A stretch of DNA of 64,000 nucleotides from Staphylococcus sp. IVB6181 (GCF_025561445.1 NZ_CP095096.1:1033822-1097821); one strand, 5' to 3'; positions 45,452 through 56,115 are shown, counted from the first letter of the stretch. Numbers and translations: made by a program. The notes: generated from the sequence alone by a model not told the origin.

Positions 45452-47014
45452 ATGCATCAACAACATAACAGTGATTATCACATTCCAGGACGTCTGACAT
45501 TCTTTTCAAAGCAGAAAAAGAATAAGCCGTATAATAAAGGCCAGATGATTGGATTGATTTTGGGACCATTATTATTTGCGTTGATTTTAATGTTTGTACA
45601 TCCAGAAGGCTTGCCGTATCAAGGGGTATTCGTTTTAGCAAGTACCGCATGGATTGCAGTATGGTGGATCACAGAAGCGATTCCGATTCCGGCAACCAGT
45701 TTAATGCCGCTGGTATTAATGCCGATAGGGCATGTAATGGATCCGGCAGAAGTTACTTCTGAATACGGAAACGATATTATTTTCTTATTCCTGGGCGGAT
45801 TCATTCTTGCGATTGCGATGGAACGTTGGAACTTACATACACGCGTTGCTTTAATTATTATTAATAGTATCGGTACAAGTACAGGCAAGATATTATTAGG
45901 CTTTATGCTCGCAACCGGCGGTTTATCAATGTTCGTCTCAAATACAGCGGCGGTCATGATTATGATACCTATCGGTTTAGCGATTATTTCAGAAGCTAAA
46001 GCCTTAAATGATGGGGAACGCAGTCAAAATAACTTGTCAAAATTCGAGAAATCATTGGTGCTCGCAATCGGTTATGCAGGTACTATCGGTGGTATGGGTA
46101 CTTTAATCGGAACTCCGCCGCTGATTATATTAAAAGGCCAATATAATAGTGCCTTCGGCGAAGAAATCAGTTTTGCGAAGTGGATGATTATCGGTATACC
46201 GACGGTCATTATCTTATTATTCTTAGCTTGGATTTATTTAAGATTCATTGCCTTTAAACAAGATATGAAGCACCTTCCAGGCGGAGATGATTTAATCAAG
46301 ACAAAATTAAAAGAGTTAGGCAAAATCAGCTATGAAGAAAAAGTAGTCTTTGCTGTCTTTGCGTTAGCCAGTATCTTATGGATTGTACGCGAATTTCTAT
46401 TGAAACAATGGGGACCGACTTCGTTAGTAGAAGATGGGACAATCGCCATGTTCGTTTCTATTTTACTGTTTATTATTCCGACAAAAAATAACACAAAGCA
46501 TAAACGAATCATTGATTGGGAAGTCGCCAAAGACTTGCCATGGGGCGTATTAATTCTCTTCGGAGGCGGTTTAGCGTTAGCCAAAGGCATTTCAGAAAGC
46601 GGCTTAGCAAAATGGCTGGGCGGACAATTAACTGCTTTAAACGGTGTCAGTCCATTGCTTATCGTTATCGTGATTACGATGTTCGTACTCTTCTTAACTG
46701 AAGTAACTTCAAACACAGCTACAGCAACTATGATTCTGCCTATTCTTGCGACATTATCTGTGGCAATCGGTGTACATCCGCTATTACTTATGGTACCCGC
46801 TGCGATGGCCGCAAACTGTGCTTATATGATGCCGGTCGGCACACCGCCGAATGCCATTGTCTTCGGTACAGGCTTGATTTCCATCAAGAAAATGGCAAGT
46901 GTCGGTTTCTGGGTCAACTTAATTAGTGCCATTCTAATCATCTTAGTAGTTTACTTCTTAATGCCGTTAGCATTAGGCATCGATGTCAGCCAACCACTTA
47001 AACCATTGAAATAA
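45452..47014 (+). CDS. sdcS: Na+/dicarboxylate symporter SdcS (SLC13/DASS family)
   Basis: Membrane carrier for succinate, fumarate and malate with sodium. 520 residues, the same length as S. aureus SdcS, with about 11-12 transmembrane segments. Both SNT substrate/sodium motifs are present: VSNTAAVMIMIPIG and TSNTATATMILPIL, and the conserved C-terminal NCAYMMPVGTPPNAIVFGTG. GGGGG precedes the ATG. Single gene flanked by terminators, with a cre site upstream. Confidence 0.94.
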   Translation: MHQQHNSDYHIPGRLTFFSKQKKNKPYNKGQMIGLILGPLLFALILMFVHPEGLPYQGVFVLASTAWIAVWWITEAIPIPATSLMPLVLMPIGHVMDPAEVTSEYGNDIIFLFLGGFILAIAMERWNLHTRVALIIINSIGTSTGKILLGFMLATGGLSMFVSNTAAVMIMIPIGLAIISEAKALNDGERSQNNLSKFEKSLVLAIGYAGTIGGMGTLIGTPPLIILKGQYNSAFGEEISFAKWMIIGIPTVIILLFLAWIYLRFIAFKQDMKHLPGGDDLIKTKLKELGKISYEEKVVFAVFALASILWIVREFLLKQWGPTSLVEDGTIAMFVSILLFIIPTKNNTKHKRIIDWEVAKDLPWGVLILFGGGLALAKGISESGLAKWLGGQLTALNGVSPLLIVIVITMFVLFLTEVTSNTATATMILPILATLSVAIGVHPLLLMVPAAMAANCAYMMPVGTPPNAIVFGTGLISIKKMASVGFWVNLISAILIILVVYFLMPLALGIDVSQPLKPLK

Positions 47015-47067
47015 TAGAAAATGCATTGATACAAAATGCATCAATCAAAAATAGACATATAAGTTAA

Positions 47068-47107
47068 ATGAAAAAAGTCAGCCTTAATTACGTAGGGCTG
47101 ACTTTTG
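47068..47107. terminator. Terminator between sdcS and the beta-helix gene
   Basis: Stem AAAAGTCAGCC/GGGCTGACTTTT; works in both directions for the convergent genes. Confidence 0.85.
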
Positions 47108-47131
47108 TATGCTTTTACATATTTTCAATCT

Positions 47132-48244
47132 TTAAGATTTAATGAGTAACTGCTGATGATTAACATTGTGCATTTTAATTTGAGCTTTTGTGACTTGTGG
47201 CTGGTTGAAGTAAAGGCCGTTTATATCATTTAAAGTAAATGTATGTGTTGCGTCCAAATGATTTTCAGTAATGAAAACATCTTGATGCTGCGTATTGAAA
47301 TAGCCGCGAATGTTAATGGCATCTTTTGTCATTGTGCCTTCGAAGCGGTTGTTGATGATATTTAAATCACGTCCGCCTTGAGCAGCAATACGTTGTCCGG
47401 TTTGCACATCAGCAGTATGTTTATCGTCTTTAGTACCTAAGAAGCGGATACCGCCAGCGCAATCTAAGAAATGGTTATCTACGATATATAAACCGTCTGC
47501 TTTAAAAGGTGTTAAAGCAAAATCTAAAGTTTGATGGAAAGTATTGCGATAAATAAAGACGTCTTGATAGAACTTGTTATGACGTGTCGCATGAGAGCCG
47601 ACAGCACGATTCCAGCTGGTAAATCCTGGTGTATCAGAAGGGCCGAAATAACATTCTGATATCATAACATGACGCGTGATGGTACCGTCTCTTGTTCCGA
47701 ATTTAGGGAAAGCACCTGGGACTTGAATATCTAATTGAATAGCTTCTGAAAAGCCGCGATCTCCATTGATATCAAGGAACCCTTCAAAACTGCATCTGGT
47801 AATAATTAAGTTGTCTACACCGCAGGCATCAATCGCATGTCCGCCGACAACATCTTTGAATCTAATATTATATAAGACAAGGTCGTGCGCATGACCTAGG
47901 CACATCGCAGTGTTGTTGTCAGGAATACGGCTGCCATTCATATCGAATGTACCGCCGATGATTGTAATGTTGCTGTTGCCGCTGTAATGATGATAAAAGC
48001 CGTTTCGGATACCGTTTTTCAATAAAGCATCTTTGCCTTGGCGTTTAAGTACAGTATCTTCATGCATAAACAGCGTAGTGCCTTCATAAATAGTTAAGGC
48101 GCGTTTAATATGGAATTCTCCTTTAGGAATGAAGATAATGCTTCCAGGATGTTTTTTGGCAAGATTCAACGCGTGTTGAAGTGCTTTAGTGTCTTTATGT
48201 TTATGTTTGCCTGTAAGTCCGAATTCAGTTGGATGGATGATCAT
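47132..48244 (-). CDS. Right-handed parallel beta-helix (pectate-lyase-like) protein
   Basis: 370 residues. It opens with the pectate lyase superfamily segment (EFGLTGKHKHKDTKALQHALNLA, GSIIFIPKGEFHIKRAL), then about ten coils of PbH1-type repeats (NITIIGGTFDMNG, NLIITRCSFEGFLDING, DVFIYRNTFHQTLDFAL, DLNIINNRFEGTM). There is no signal peptide or membrane anchor, which is unusual for a carbohydrate-active helix. Function unknown; related folds act as polysaccharide lyases, tailspikes or cell-wall glycan enzymes. Ribosome-binding site is weak (CAGG). Confidence 0.75.
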   Translation of the reverse strand: MIIHPTEFGLTGKHKHKDTKALQHALNLAKKHPGSIIFIPKGEFHIKRALTIYEGTTLFMHEDTVLKRQGKDALLKNGIRNGFYHHYSGNSNITIIGGTFDMNGSRIPDNNTAMCLGHAHDLVLYNIRFKDVVGGHAIDACGVDNLIITRCSFEGFLDINGDRGFSEAIQLDIQVPGAFPKFGTRDGTITRHVMISECYFGPSDTPGFTSWNRAVGSHATRHNKFYQDVFIYRNTFHQTLDFALTPFKADGLYIVDNHFLDCAGGIRFLGTKDDKHTADVQTGQRIAAQGGRDLNIINNRFEGTMTKDAINIRGYFNTQHQDVFITENHLDATHTFTLNDINGLYFNQPQVTKAQIKMHNVNHQQLLIKS

Positions 48245-48366
48245 GATTTTGACCTGCTTTCTTAAGATTCTTTTTGATTGAGTGAAAGGGTAGTCGCTCG
48301 ATAATTTGTGTGAAGTAGGTTATTCTATTAATTAACAAGATATCACAAAATTGGGGGTAACGCATT

Positions 48367-48918
48367 ATGGCCAATAAAGCCTTGATTGTTGTAGATTATT
48401 CATATGACTTTGTAGCACCGGACGGTAAATTAACATGCGGTGAACCAGGTCAAGCGATTGATGGATTTATCGCAGAAAGAATGCAAGCGTATGATAAAGA
48501 GGGGGACGCAGTCTTTGTCATGATGGACTTGCATTATGAAGATGACCCGTATCATCCAGAAAGTAAATTATTCCCGCCGCACAATATCGAAGGGACATCA
48601 GGAAGAGATTTATACGGTAAAGTAAAAGAAGTTTATGGGGACATTAAAGATCATGAACATGTCCATTATTTAGATAAACGCCGTTATGATTCATTCTTTG
48701 GTACACCTTTAGATAGTTTATTGCGCGAACGCGGCATCACTGAAATAGAAATTGTCGGTGTATGTACGGATATTTGTGTATTGCATACTGCAATTTCCGG
48801 TTATAATAAAGGGTATACGATTACTATTCCGACTAAAGGTGTTGCATCCTTTAATCAGGAAGGACATACTTTTGCGTTAGAACATTTTAAAAATGTCTTA
48901 GGTGCGAAGGTAGAATAA
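48367..48918 (+). CDS. pncA: Nicotinamidase (cysteine hydrolase, isochorismatase fold)
   Basis: Deamidates nicotinamide to nicotinate for NAD salvage (and activates pyrazinamide in other species). 183 residues. Predicted catalytic triad: Asp10 (LIVVDYSYDF), Lys104 (LDKRRYDSF) and Cys137 (GVCTDICVLHT). Metal ligands Asp54 and His56 lie in MMDLHYEDD. Its product would feed pncB at 53.8 kb. Identity as nicotinamidase rather than another cysteine hydrolase is supported by the triad spacing. Confidence 0.88.
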   Translation: MANKALIVVDYSYDFVAPDGKLTCGEPGQAIDGFIAERMQAYDKEGDAVFVMMDLHYEDDPYHPESKLFPPHNIEGTSGRDLYGKVKEVYGDIKDHEHVHYLDKRRYDSFFGTPLDSLLRERGITEIEIVGVCTDICVLHTAISGYNKGYTITIPTKGVASFNQEGHTFALEHFKNVLGAKVE

Positions 48919-48993
48919 CAGTTAAGAATCGTGATAAAATAGTATTAATTAGATATGAATTACAATAATTAACGACAAGGAGTGTCTCAGGAC

Positions 48994-49920
48994 ATGGAAA
49001 GTACTTACATTTTCGGGCATAAAAGTCCAGATACAGACGCAATCAACTCAGCATTAATCATGGCTGAATTCGAAAGATTAAATGGAAACGAATCAGCAAA
49101 AGCTTACCGTTTAGGTGAAGTAGGCGCTGAAACACAATATGCTTTAGATTATTTCAAAGCAGAAGCACCAGAATTATTATCTGATGACTTAACAGGTAAA
49201 GACGTTATTTTAGTCGACCATAACGAATTCCAGCAAAGTGCTGATTCAATCGAAGGCGCAACAATTCTTCACGTAGTGGATCACCACAGAATTGCGAACT
49301 TCCACACAGCAGGTCCATTATACTATCGTGCTGAACCGCTAGGCTGCACAGCAACAATTCTTTATAAAATGTTCAAAGAAAAAGACTTTGAAATCAAACC
49401 GCAAATTGCCGGTTTAATGTTATCTGCGATTATTTCAGACAGCTTATTATTCAAATCACCGACTTGCACAGAGCAAGATAAAAAAGCTGCAGAAGCATTA
49501 GCGAAAATCGCTGATGTCGATGCACAAGAATATGGTTTGGAAATGTTGAAAGCAGGTGCTTCAACAGTAAATAAATCTGCAGTTGAAATTATCAATGCGG
49601 ATGCTAAATCATTCAATATGGGCGACTATACGGTACGTATCGGCCAAGTGAACACAGTTGACTTAAACGAAATTTTAGGCCGTCAAGCTGAATTGGAACA
49701 AGCCATTACTGAAACATTAAGCAATGCGGAATACGACATTTTCGTATTAGTTGCGACAGATATCTTAAACAGCGACTCAACAATCTTAGTGCTTGGTAAA
49801 GACAAAGATAAAATTGCCAAAGCATTTGGTGTGGAATTAGATAATAACACTGCATTCTTGCCAGGTGTTGTATCTCGTAAGAAACAAATTGTTCCGCCAA
49901 TTACTAACGAATTATCATAA
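48994..49920 (+). CDS. ppaC: Manganese-dependent inorganic pyrophosphatase
   Basis: Family II (DHH) pyrophosphatase, 308 residues. DHH motifs: FGHKSPDTDAINSA, VDHNEFQQS and VVDHHRIANF, with the C-terminal SRKKQIVPPI (DHHA2) phosphate-binding segment. ATG 48994 gives the family N-terminus (MESTYIFGHKSPDTD). A GTG at 48982 overlaps the AAGGAG and is rejected. Hydrolyses PPi from biosynthesis, including NAD and nucleotide synthesis. Confidence 0.96.
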   Translation: MESTYIFGHKSPDTDAINSALIMAEFERLNGNESAKAYRLGEVGAETQYALDYFKAEAPELLSDDLTGKDVILVDHNEFQQSADSIEGATILHVVDHHRIANFHTAGPLYYRAEPLGCTATILYKMFKEKDFEIKPQIAGLMLSAIISDSLLFKSPTCTEQDKKAAEALAKIADVDAQEYGLEMLKAGASTVNKSAVEIINADAKSFNMGDYTVRIGQVNTVDLNEILGRQAELEQAITETLSNAEYDIFVLVATDILNSDSTILVLGKDKDKIAKAFGVELDNNTAFLPGVVSRKKQIVPPITNELS

Positions 49921-49953
49921 GGTTCTATAATATAATCGAATAACTCGAAATTT

Positions 49954-50028
49954 AAACTGGAATGGATTAAGATGATAGGAATGATAACGTTCATTTTTAT
50001 CATCTCCCGTTTTCCAGTTTTTTTATTT
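49954..50028 (+). terminator. Terminator of ppaC
   Basis: Long stem based on AAACTGGAA/TTCCAGTTT with an inner GATGATA/TATCATC, followed by seven T. Confidence 0.85.
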
Positions 50029-50141
50029 TTTCTCACATATGTATAATATAAAAGGTATAGAAAATCATGATTACATTATAAATTTGCGAATCAGGGTAAA
50101 TGAGTTATAAGCAGTTGAATGCGAAAGGAGTTTGAAGTGTA

Positions 50142-51518
50142 TTGAAAACCATCGAAGAAAAATTCAATGATTGCCAAAGTTATTATCGTACACAAATCAC
50201 TAAAGATATTAAATATCGCAGAAAACAGTTAAAGTCGCTTAAACGTGCAATCATTAAATATGAAAACCAAATTTTAGCTGCCTTGCATTTAGACTTAGGT
50301 AAAAATAAAGTGGAAGCTTATGCGACAGAAATCGGAATGGTGTTGAAAAGTATCAATACGGCACGCAAAGATATACATAAATGGGCGAAGACAAAACAAG
50401 TCAATACGCCGTTATATCTCTTTCCATCTAAAAGCTATATCAAAAAAGAACCGCTTGGGACAGTATTGATTATCGGACCTTTCAATTATCCGGTACAGCT
50501 CGTTTTCGAACCTTTAATCGGTGCAATCGCCGCAGGGAACACAGCTATTGTCAAACCTTCTGAACTGACACCGAATGTCGCTTCTGTCATCAGCAAAATC
50601 ATAGAAGAGGCATTCGAGTCCGCTTATGTGACAACAGTAGAAGGCGGTGTAGAGGAGACGCAAAGCTTGTTGCAGCACCGTTTTGATTATATCTTCTTTA
50701 CGGGCAGTGAACGCGTAGGCCGTATTGTCTATGAAGCCGCAAGCCGTCATTTAACACCTGTGACTTTAGAGCTTGGAGGCAAGTCTCCAGTGATAATTGA
50801 TGAAACAGCGAATTTAAAAGTAGCGAGTGAACGTGTGGCTTTAGGCAAGTTTATCAATGCAGGCCAAACATGTGTCGCACCTGATTATGTACTCATCCAT
50901 GAATCAGTTCAAGATGAATTTATCAAAGCATTGGAAGGTACAATCAATGAATTTTACGGCAAAGAGCCTGATAAGAGCCCTGATTACGGCCGTATTGTCA
51001 ATGCACGTCATTTTGACAGACTTCAAGCACTGATTGATGACAATCAAGATCAAATTGTAATCGGCGGTCAAACACATGCACCTTCACGCTATATTGCGCC
51101 GACAATTATAAAAGATGTCCATGCGGATAACCCGACGATGCAAGAAGAAATTTTCGGACCGATTTTGCCGCTGTTGACCTATCAAACATTTGATGAAGCG
51201 GTAGAATTTATTCAAGCTCGAAAACGTCCGTTATCGCTGTATTTGTTCAGTGAAGATGAAAACAATACAGATCGCGTACTGAATGAACTTTCATTCGGAG
51301 GCGGTGCGATTAACGACACATTAATGCAGCTTGCGAATCCTAATCTGCCGTTTGGCGGTGTAGGTGCTTCAGGTTTCGGCAAATACCACGGCAAATATTC
51401 ATTCTATACATTTACACATGAGAAATCGTATATTTATAAAACAACACGATTAGAATCTGGACTTGTATTTCCGCCATATAAAGGGAAATTCTCTTACATT
51501 AAAAACTTATTTAAATAA
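50142..51518 (+). CDS. Aldehyde dehydrogenase (class 3-type, NAD(P)-dependent)
   Basis: 458 residues. Catalytic Cys in NAGQTCVAPDYV, general-base Glu in TLELGGKSPVI, cofactor-loop FFTGSERVG. The C-terminal hydrophobic/basic segment (SFYTFTHEKSYIYKT, PPYKGKFSYIKNLFK) is shared with membrane-associated fatty-aldehyde dehydrogenases. Starts at TTG 50142 with AAAGGAG 11 bp upstream. Oxidation of a medium/long-chain aldehyde is likely; substrate unproven. Monocistronic. Confidence 0.9.
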   Translation: MKTIEEKFNDCQSYYRTQITKDIKYRRKQLKSLKRAIIKYENQILAALHLDLGKNKVEAYATEIGMVLKSINTARKDIHKWAKTKQVNTPLYLFPSKSYIKKEPLGTVLIIGPFNYPVQLVFEPLIGAIAAGNTAIVKPSELTPNVASVISKIIEEAFESAYVTTVEGGVEETQSLLQHRFDYIFFTGSERVGRIVYEAASRHLTPVTLELGGKSPVIIDETANLKVASERVALGKFINAGQTCVAPDYVLIHESVQDEFIKALEGTINEFYGKEPDKSPDYGRIVNARHFDRLQALIDDNQDQIVIGGQTHAPSRYIAPTIIKDVHADNPTMQEEIFGPILPLLTYQTFDEAVEFIQARKRPLSLYLFSEDENNTDRVLNELSFGGGAINDTLMQLANPNLPFGGVGASGFGKYHGKYSFYTFTHEKSYIYKTTRLESGLVFPPYKGKFSYIKNLFK

Positions 51519-51576
51519 GGTACTGAACTGGTAGGGAACAGACAATAAAAAGAGTATAGCAATTCATCGTATGCAA

Positions 51577-51626
51577 AAAGCAGCAAGGCAAAGACGTGTA
51601 TCAAAAGGTCTTTGCCTTGCTGCTTT
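51577..51626. terminator. Strong bidirectional terminator
   Basis: Perfect 19-bp stem (51577-51595 with 51608-51626, AAAGCAGCAAGGCAAAGAC and complement) and a 12-nt loop, between the convergent aldehyde dehydrogenase and pheA genes. T tracts are short (TTTGTTT), so the long stem compensates. Confidence 0.85.
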
Positions 51627-51633
51627 GTTTGGA

Positions 51634-52443
51634 TTAATCTTCGATTTGTTTCACAAATGAACCGATAATTTTAACTTGATAATCTAGCGTTTCAAGAATT
51701 TTAATGACTTTGTCCAGTTCAGAATCTAAAGAAGCATCTGCTTGAACGAAGAAGCGGTACATACCTAATTGTGTTTTTAACGGTCGTGATTCAATCCAAG
51801 ATAAGTTGATATTGAAAATAGAAAATGTATTGAGAATATTTGCGAGCAAACCTGCTTTATCGTATTTCGGTGTAATCATCAGCATCGTGTCTGTGGCGTT
51901 GTCAGACAGCGTTAAACGATTCCCGATAACGAGGAAACGTGTCACATTGTGCGGAAAGTCCTCAATATTTTCTTCAATCGTTTCATACGTATGTGTTTCA
52001 TTGATTCCCATGGGTGCGATTGCGCCTGTATGTGCGTCGATATAGTCTAAACTTTGAACAGTACTTTCAGAATAGCCGATACTGAATTGGTGCTGCTGGA
52101 TAAAACGATTCGTCTGACTGATCGCAGGTGCGATAGAATAGACCGTTTGAATCTCTTCTGTTTTTGTGCCCGGCAAGGCATACAGACCAAAGTGAATGTT
52201 GAGATGGATTTCGCCGATAGCGTAAATATTTTGATGGGCTAAACCATCTGCGATGATATTGATGGTGCCTTCGATAGAATTTTCAATCGGGACAATCCCA
52301 ACGCTGTCAGAGTCGTTTTGAACAGCTTGTACGACTTCGTACAAATTGGATTTCGGCTGATAATGGATTTGGTCTTCTGAAAGGTATTGTTTAGACGCTA
52401 AATAAGAGAACGTTCCCCTTGGACCTAAATAGTATAAATTCAT
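51634..52443 (-). CDS. pheA: Prephenate dehydratase
   Basis: Monofunctional enzyme converting prephenate to phenylpyruvate for phenylalanine synthesis. 269 residues. Catalytic domain MNLYYLGPRGTFSYLA to the TRFLVIG motif, then an ACT domain with the Phe-sensing ESRP motif (LSWIESRPLKTQLGMYRFF). ATG 52443 is 8 bp after AGGGG; the ATG two codons upstream overlaps it. It follows nos by 29 bp, the nos-pheA arrangement known in S. aureus. Confidence 0.95.
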   Translation of the reverse strand: MNLYYLGPRGTFSYLASKQYLSEDQIHYQPKSNLYEVVQAVQNDSDSVGIVPIENSIEGTINIIADGLAHQNIYAIGEIHLNIHFGLYALPGTKTEEIQTVYSIAPAISQTNRFIQQHQFSIGYSESTVQSLDYIDAHTGAIAPMGINETHTYETIEENIEDFPHNVTRFLVIGNRLTLSDNATDTMLMITPKYDKAGLLANILNTFSIFNINLSWIESRPLKTQLGMYRFFVQADASLDSELDKVIKILETLDYQVKIIGSFVKQIED

Positions 52444-52472
52444 GTGCATTTCCCCTTTGAAGCAAGGTGCAA

Positions 52473-53552
52473 TTAATGGAAAGGACAGCCAGTACTTTCA
52501 GCTTTCTTCTTGTAGAAGAAGTTCGGTTCTTTCATCACATTTTTGTATCCATGATGATAGTTGGATACAAGCGTAGGTGATAATGAAGGTACGAGCCATG
52601 ACCATTTGCCTGTGACCTCACGATTTGCTTGTGCTTCATTACGTTCGAAGTGTTCGAATTGTTTTGCGGCCGTCAGATGATCGACAATCGATGCACCGGC
52701 CTTTTTGAATGAATGGTAGACAGCATCGTTCAACTCTACCATCACACGATCTTTATTGAATGAAGTATTCTTAAGTGTATCAAATTCGAACGCTTCTGCA
52801 ACTTTTTCTAACAAATTGTAGCGATACGTATCTGTAAAGTTGCGGACCGCAATCTCATTGACCATATACCAGCCGTTGAATGGAATCGTCGGATAAGTAA
52901 TTCCGCCTATTTTCAAATCCATATTGGAAATAATCGGCACAGCATACCATTTAAGGCCGAGGTCTTTAAGTTTTGGATAGCTGCGGTGTTCAATCGGCAC
53001 TTCAAAGACAAGGGATTCAGGCAGTTCATGCATCCTTGGATGCTGCTCGCCGGGCAGCTGATAAATCAAAGGAAGAACGTCGAAGTCTGTGCCTTTGCCT
53101 TCCCAGCCCATATGTTGTGCAAGCTGTGTCATAGTTCTTTCAGCCGGATCTCCTGCATTTTCATAACCTGCATAGCGAATCAGCTGATTATTATAAATAA
53201 TCGGAGGATTATCATCTTCAGGTGCGAAGATTGTAATGTAAGATTGGATTTTGCCGTTGTTCGTTGCTTCGGCCAAATGCTTATGAATGGCATCGATAAA
53301 TCCGTCGTTGTCTTTAACATCTCGTGCATCTTGTACAATCAGAGTTTCCCAAAATAAACGTCCGATACAGCGGTTGGAGTTGCGCCAAGCCATACGGGCA
53401 CCGTAAGTAAGTTCTTCTGAAGTATGACGATAAGTCCCTGTTTGATTGATTTGATCTTGGATGTCATCCAAGCGTTGTTTGATTATTGTTTCGTCATAAC
53501 CAAGTTCTCGATACATTGTGTGAATAAATTCAGTTGCTTTCTCTATTAACAT
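52473..53552 (-). CDS. nos: Nitric oxide synthase oxygenase
   Basis: Haem-thiolate, pterin-dependent enzyme making NO from arginine; bacterial type without a reductase domain. 359 residues. Haem-ligand Cys62 in [12 protein letters not shown], numbered as in S. aureus NOS; the substrate/pterin region includes [15 protein letters not shown] and [15 protein letters not shown] 5' extension of the frame to 53816 lacks coding character and an SD. ATG 53552 has GAGGTG 6 bp upstream and gives the family start. NO protects staphylococci from oxidative stress and supports respiration. Confidence 0.95.
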   Translation of the reverse strand: MLIEKATEFIHTMYRELGYDETIIKQRLDDIQDQINQTGTYRHTSEELTYGARMAWRNSNRCIGRLFWETLIVQDARDVKDNDGFIDAIHKHLAEATNNGKIQSYITIFAPEDDNPPIIYNNQLIRYAGYENAGDPAERTMTQLAQHMGWEGKGTDFDVLPLIYQLPGEQHPRMHELPESLVFEVPIEHRSYPKLKDLGLKWYAVPIISNMDLKIGGITYPTIPFNGWYMVNEIAVRNFTDTYRYNLLEKVAEAFEFDTLKNTSFNKDRVMVELNDAVYHSFKKAGASIVDHLTAAKQFEHFERNEAQANREVTGKWSWLVPSLSPTLVSNYHHGYKNVMKEPNFFYKKKAESTGCPFH

Positions 53553-53672
53553 TTTCTTCACCTCATCTTTATTATAGGAGTTATCAGGGAAAACCCCTAG
53601 TGAAGATACAACAGACTGCTTGAAGAAATATAAAAATCTGACAAAATTCTTACATTGGCGAAAAAAGTATTT

Positions 53673-53687
53673 ACAAATATTATTTGT
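53673..53687. promoter_or_regulatory. Palindrome in the nos/pncB divergent promoter region
   Basis: ACAAAT-ATT-ATTTGT, extended on both sides by approximate ATTT/AAAT, lies midway between the divergent nos and pncB starts. It is a candidate operator for a regulator that ties NO synthesis or NAD salvage to metabolic state. Identity unknown. Confidence 0.4.
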
Positions 53688-53807
53688 TAAATTCAAATTG
53701 GGGAAAACAAGAGAGTAGCTCTGCAGCATTTGACTATAATCCGTATTATATAAAAGGCTGCTAGAATGTGATAAACTAAACAAAAAAGGTTGATTGGGGA
53801 GAAAATT

Positions 53808-55277
53808 ATGTATCAATTTAAAGATGACAGCTTAATGCTTCATAATGACTTATACCAAATTAACATGGCTGAAAGTTATTGGTATGATAACGTCCACGAA
53901 AGAAAGGCAGTCTTTGATTTGTATTTCCGCAAGATGCCATTTGACAGTGGTTACGCTGTGTTCAATGGATTACGCAGAATCATTCAATTTATCGAAAACT
54001 TCCAATTTACAGAAACGGATTTAGAATACTTAAAATCAATCGGATATCAAGATGATTTCATCAATTATTTGAAAGAATTGAGATTTACAGGCAGTATCCG
54101 TGCAATGGAAGAAGGCGAAGTCTGCTTTAATAATGAGCCGCTTCTCAGAGTGGAAGCACCACTGATTCAAGCACAGCTGATTGAAACAATTTTATTAAAT
54201 ATTGTGAACTTCCATACACTGATCGCGACAAAAGCCAGCTGTATTAAGCAAGTGGCTCCGAATGATATTTTAATGGAATTCGGAACAAGACGTGCTCAAG
54301 AAGAAGATGCGGCATTGTGGGGTGCACGTGCAGCCATTATCGGCGGCTTCAACTCTACAAGTAATGTCAGAGCCGGCAAGCTATTCGGCATTCCGGTATC
54401 AGGTACACATGCCCATGCATTTGTACAAACATACGGCGATGAATATGTAGCATTTAAAAAATATGCGGAACGTCATAAAGATTGCGTCTTCTTAGTCGAT
54501 ACTTTCCACACATTGAAATCAGGTGTGCCGAGTGCGATTAAAGTCGCAAAAGAGTTAGGAGATAAAATCAACTTCATCGGCATTCGTTTAGATTCAGGCG
54601 ATATTGCTTACTTATCTAAAGAAGCACGCAAGATGTTGGATGAAGCGGGCTTTACAGACGCTAAAATCATTGCATCTAACGACTTGGATGAACAAACGAT
54701 TATGAGCTTGAAAGCACAAGGTGCTAAAGTGGATTCATGGGGTATTGGTACGAAATTGATTACAGGCAACGATCAACCTGCTTTAGGTGCCGTATATAAA
54801 TTAGTCGCGATCGAAGATGAAAACGGCAATTATCAAGACCGCATCAAATTATCGAATAATGCGGAAAAAGTAACGACGCCAGGCAAGAAAAATGTTTACC
54901 GTATTATAAATAAAGCAACAGGCAAAGCAGAAGGGGATTATATTACATTAGCGAATGAAGACCCTTATGCGGAACAACCGTTGAAATTGTTCCACCCTGT
55001 ACACACATATAAAAGCAAAAAAATAAAATCGTTTGATGCGATTGATTTGCATAAAGATATTTATACAGAAGGTAAATTAGTCTATGACTTGCCTGATGAA
55101 AAGACAGCGCAAGATTTCTTGCAAACCAACCTTGAACATCTATGGGAAGAAAACAAACGTTTCTTAAACCCTCAAGAATATCCAGTCGACTTAAGCAAAG
55201 CTTGCTGGGAAAACAAACAGCAAAAAATCTTTGAAGTAGCAGAAGATGTGAAAGAAATGGAGGAACGACATGAGTAA
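53808..55277 (+). CDS. pncB: Nicotinate phosphoribosyltransferase
   Basis: Forms nicotinate mononucleotide from nicotinate and PRPP in NAD salvage. 489 residues. [25 protein letters not shown] start, with [14 protein letters not shown] and [15 protein letters not shown] holding the conserved His, and [24 protein letters not shown] as PRPP site. ATG 53808 is preceded by GGGGAG. It overlaps nadE by 8 bp, so the two are coupled. Confidence 0.95.
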   Translation: MYQFKDDSLMLHNDLYQINMAESYWYDNVHERKAVFDLYFRKMPFDSGYAVFNGLRRIIQFIENFQFTETDLEYLKSIGYQDDFINYLKELRFTGSIRAMEEGEVCFNNEPLLRVEAPLIQAQLIETILLNIVNFHTLIATKASCIKQVAPNDILMEFGTRRAQEEDAALWGARAAIIGGFNSTSNVRAGKLFGIPVSGTHAHAFVQTYGDEYVAFKKYAERHKDCVFLVDTFHTLKSGVPSAIKVAKELGDKINFIGIRLDSGDIAYLSKEARKMLDEAGFTDAKIIASNDLDEQTIMSLKAQGAKVDSWGIGTKLITGNDQPALGAVYKLVAIEDENGNYQDRIKLSNNAEKVTTPGKKNVYRIINKATGKAEGDYITLANEDPYAEQPLKLFHPVHTYKSKKIKSFDAIDLHKDIYTEGKLVYDLPDEKTAQDFLQTNLEHLWEENKRFLNPQEYPVDLSKACWENKQQKIFEVAEDVKEMEERHE

Positions 55278-56115
55278 TGAATTGCAGGAGATAATCCTTA
55301 ACGAAATGAAAGTCAAACAGTCTTTAGACAGTCAGCAAGAAGTGCATGAGATTGTGCAATTTATTAAACGCTATGTTCAAAGCCATAGTTTTATCCAATC
55401 TTTAGTGTTAGGAATTTCAGGCGGACAAGATTCGACTTTAGCAGGACGTTTATGCCAACTTGCGGTGGAAGCTTTGCGTTCAGAAGACAGATCAGTCAAA
55501 TTCATCGCAGTGAAATTACCGTACGGTGTGCAAAAAGATGCGGATGAGGTTGAAGATGCATTGAACTTTATTCAACCGGATGAAACAGTGACAGTCAATA
55601 TCAAACCTGCTGTAGATGAAAGTGTCAAAGCATTGAAAGAAGCGGGTATTGCATTGACTGATTTCCAGCGCGGCAATGAAAAAGCACGCGAACGTATGAA
55701 AGTGCAATTTGCGATTGCGGCTAACCAAAGCGGTATAGTTGTCGGTACAGATCATTCTGCAGAAAACATTACAGGCTTCTTTACGAAGTATGGCGATGGA
55801 GCTGCAGATATTGCGCCTTTATTCGGTTTGAATAAGCGTCAAGGCCGTCAATTATTAGAATATCTCGGTGCACCGAAACATCTTTATGAAAAAGTACCGA
55901 CTGCTGATTTAGAAGATGATAAACCGCAATTGCCGGATGAAGAAGCTTTAGGTGTCACATATCAAGCCATCGATGATTATTTAGAAGGCAAACCGGTATC
56001 AGAAGCAGATCAAAAAGTAATAGAAAACCACTATTTGAAAAATGCACATAAGCGTGAATTAGCATATACACGCTACACTTGGCCGAAAGTTGAAAATGAT
56101 TCAGAAAAAGAGTGA
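55270..56115 (+). CDS. nadE: NAD+ synthetase (ammonia-dependent)
   Basis: ATP-dependent amidation of nicotinate adenine dinucleotide to NAD. 281 residues. PP-loop [15 protein letters not shown] near residue 48; [32 protein letters not shown] is the family signature. No glutaminase domain, so it uses ammonia. GGAGG lies 6 bp from the ATG within the pncB 3' end. Confidence 0.96.
   Translation: MSNELQEIILNEMKVKQSLDSQQEVHEIVQFIKRYVQSHSFIQSLVLGISGGQDSTLAGRLCQLAVEALRSEDRSVKFIAVKLPYGVQKDADEVEDALNFIQPDETVTVNIKPAVDESVKALKEAGIALTDFQRGNEKARERMKVQFAIAANQSGIVVGTDHSAENITGFFTKYGDGAADIAPLFGLNKRQGRQLLEYLGAPKHLYEKVPTADLEDDKPQLPDEEALGVTYQAIDDYLEGKPVSEADQKVIENHYLKNAHKRELAYTRYTWPKVENDSEKE

Noticed and set aside
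53553..53816. N-terminal extension of nitric oxide synthase
   Set aside because: The open frame continues upstream, but it is Ser/Phe-rich without an SD, covers the divergent promoter region, and the ATG at 53552 gives the known family length and Cys62 numbering.
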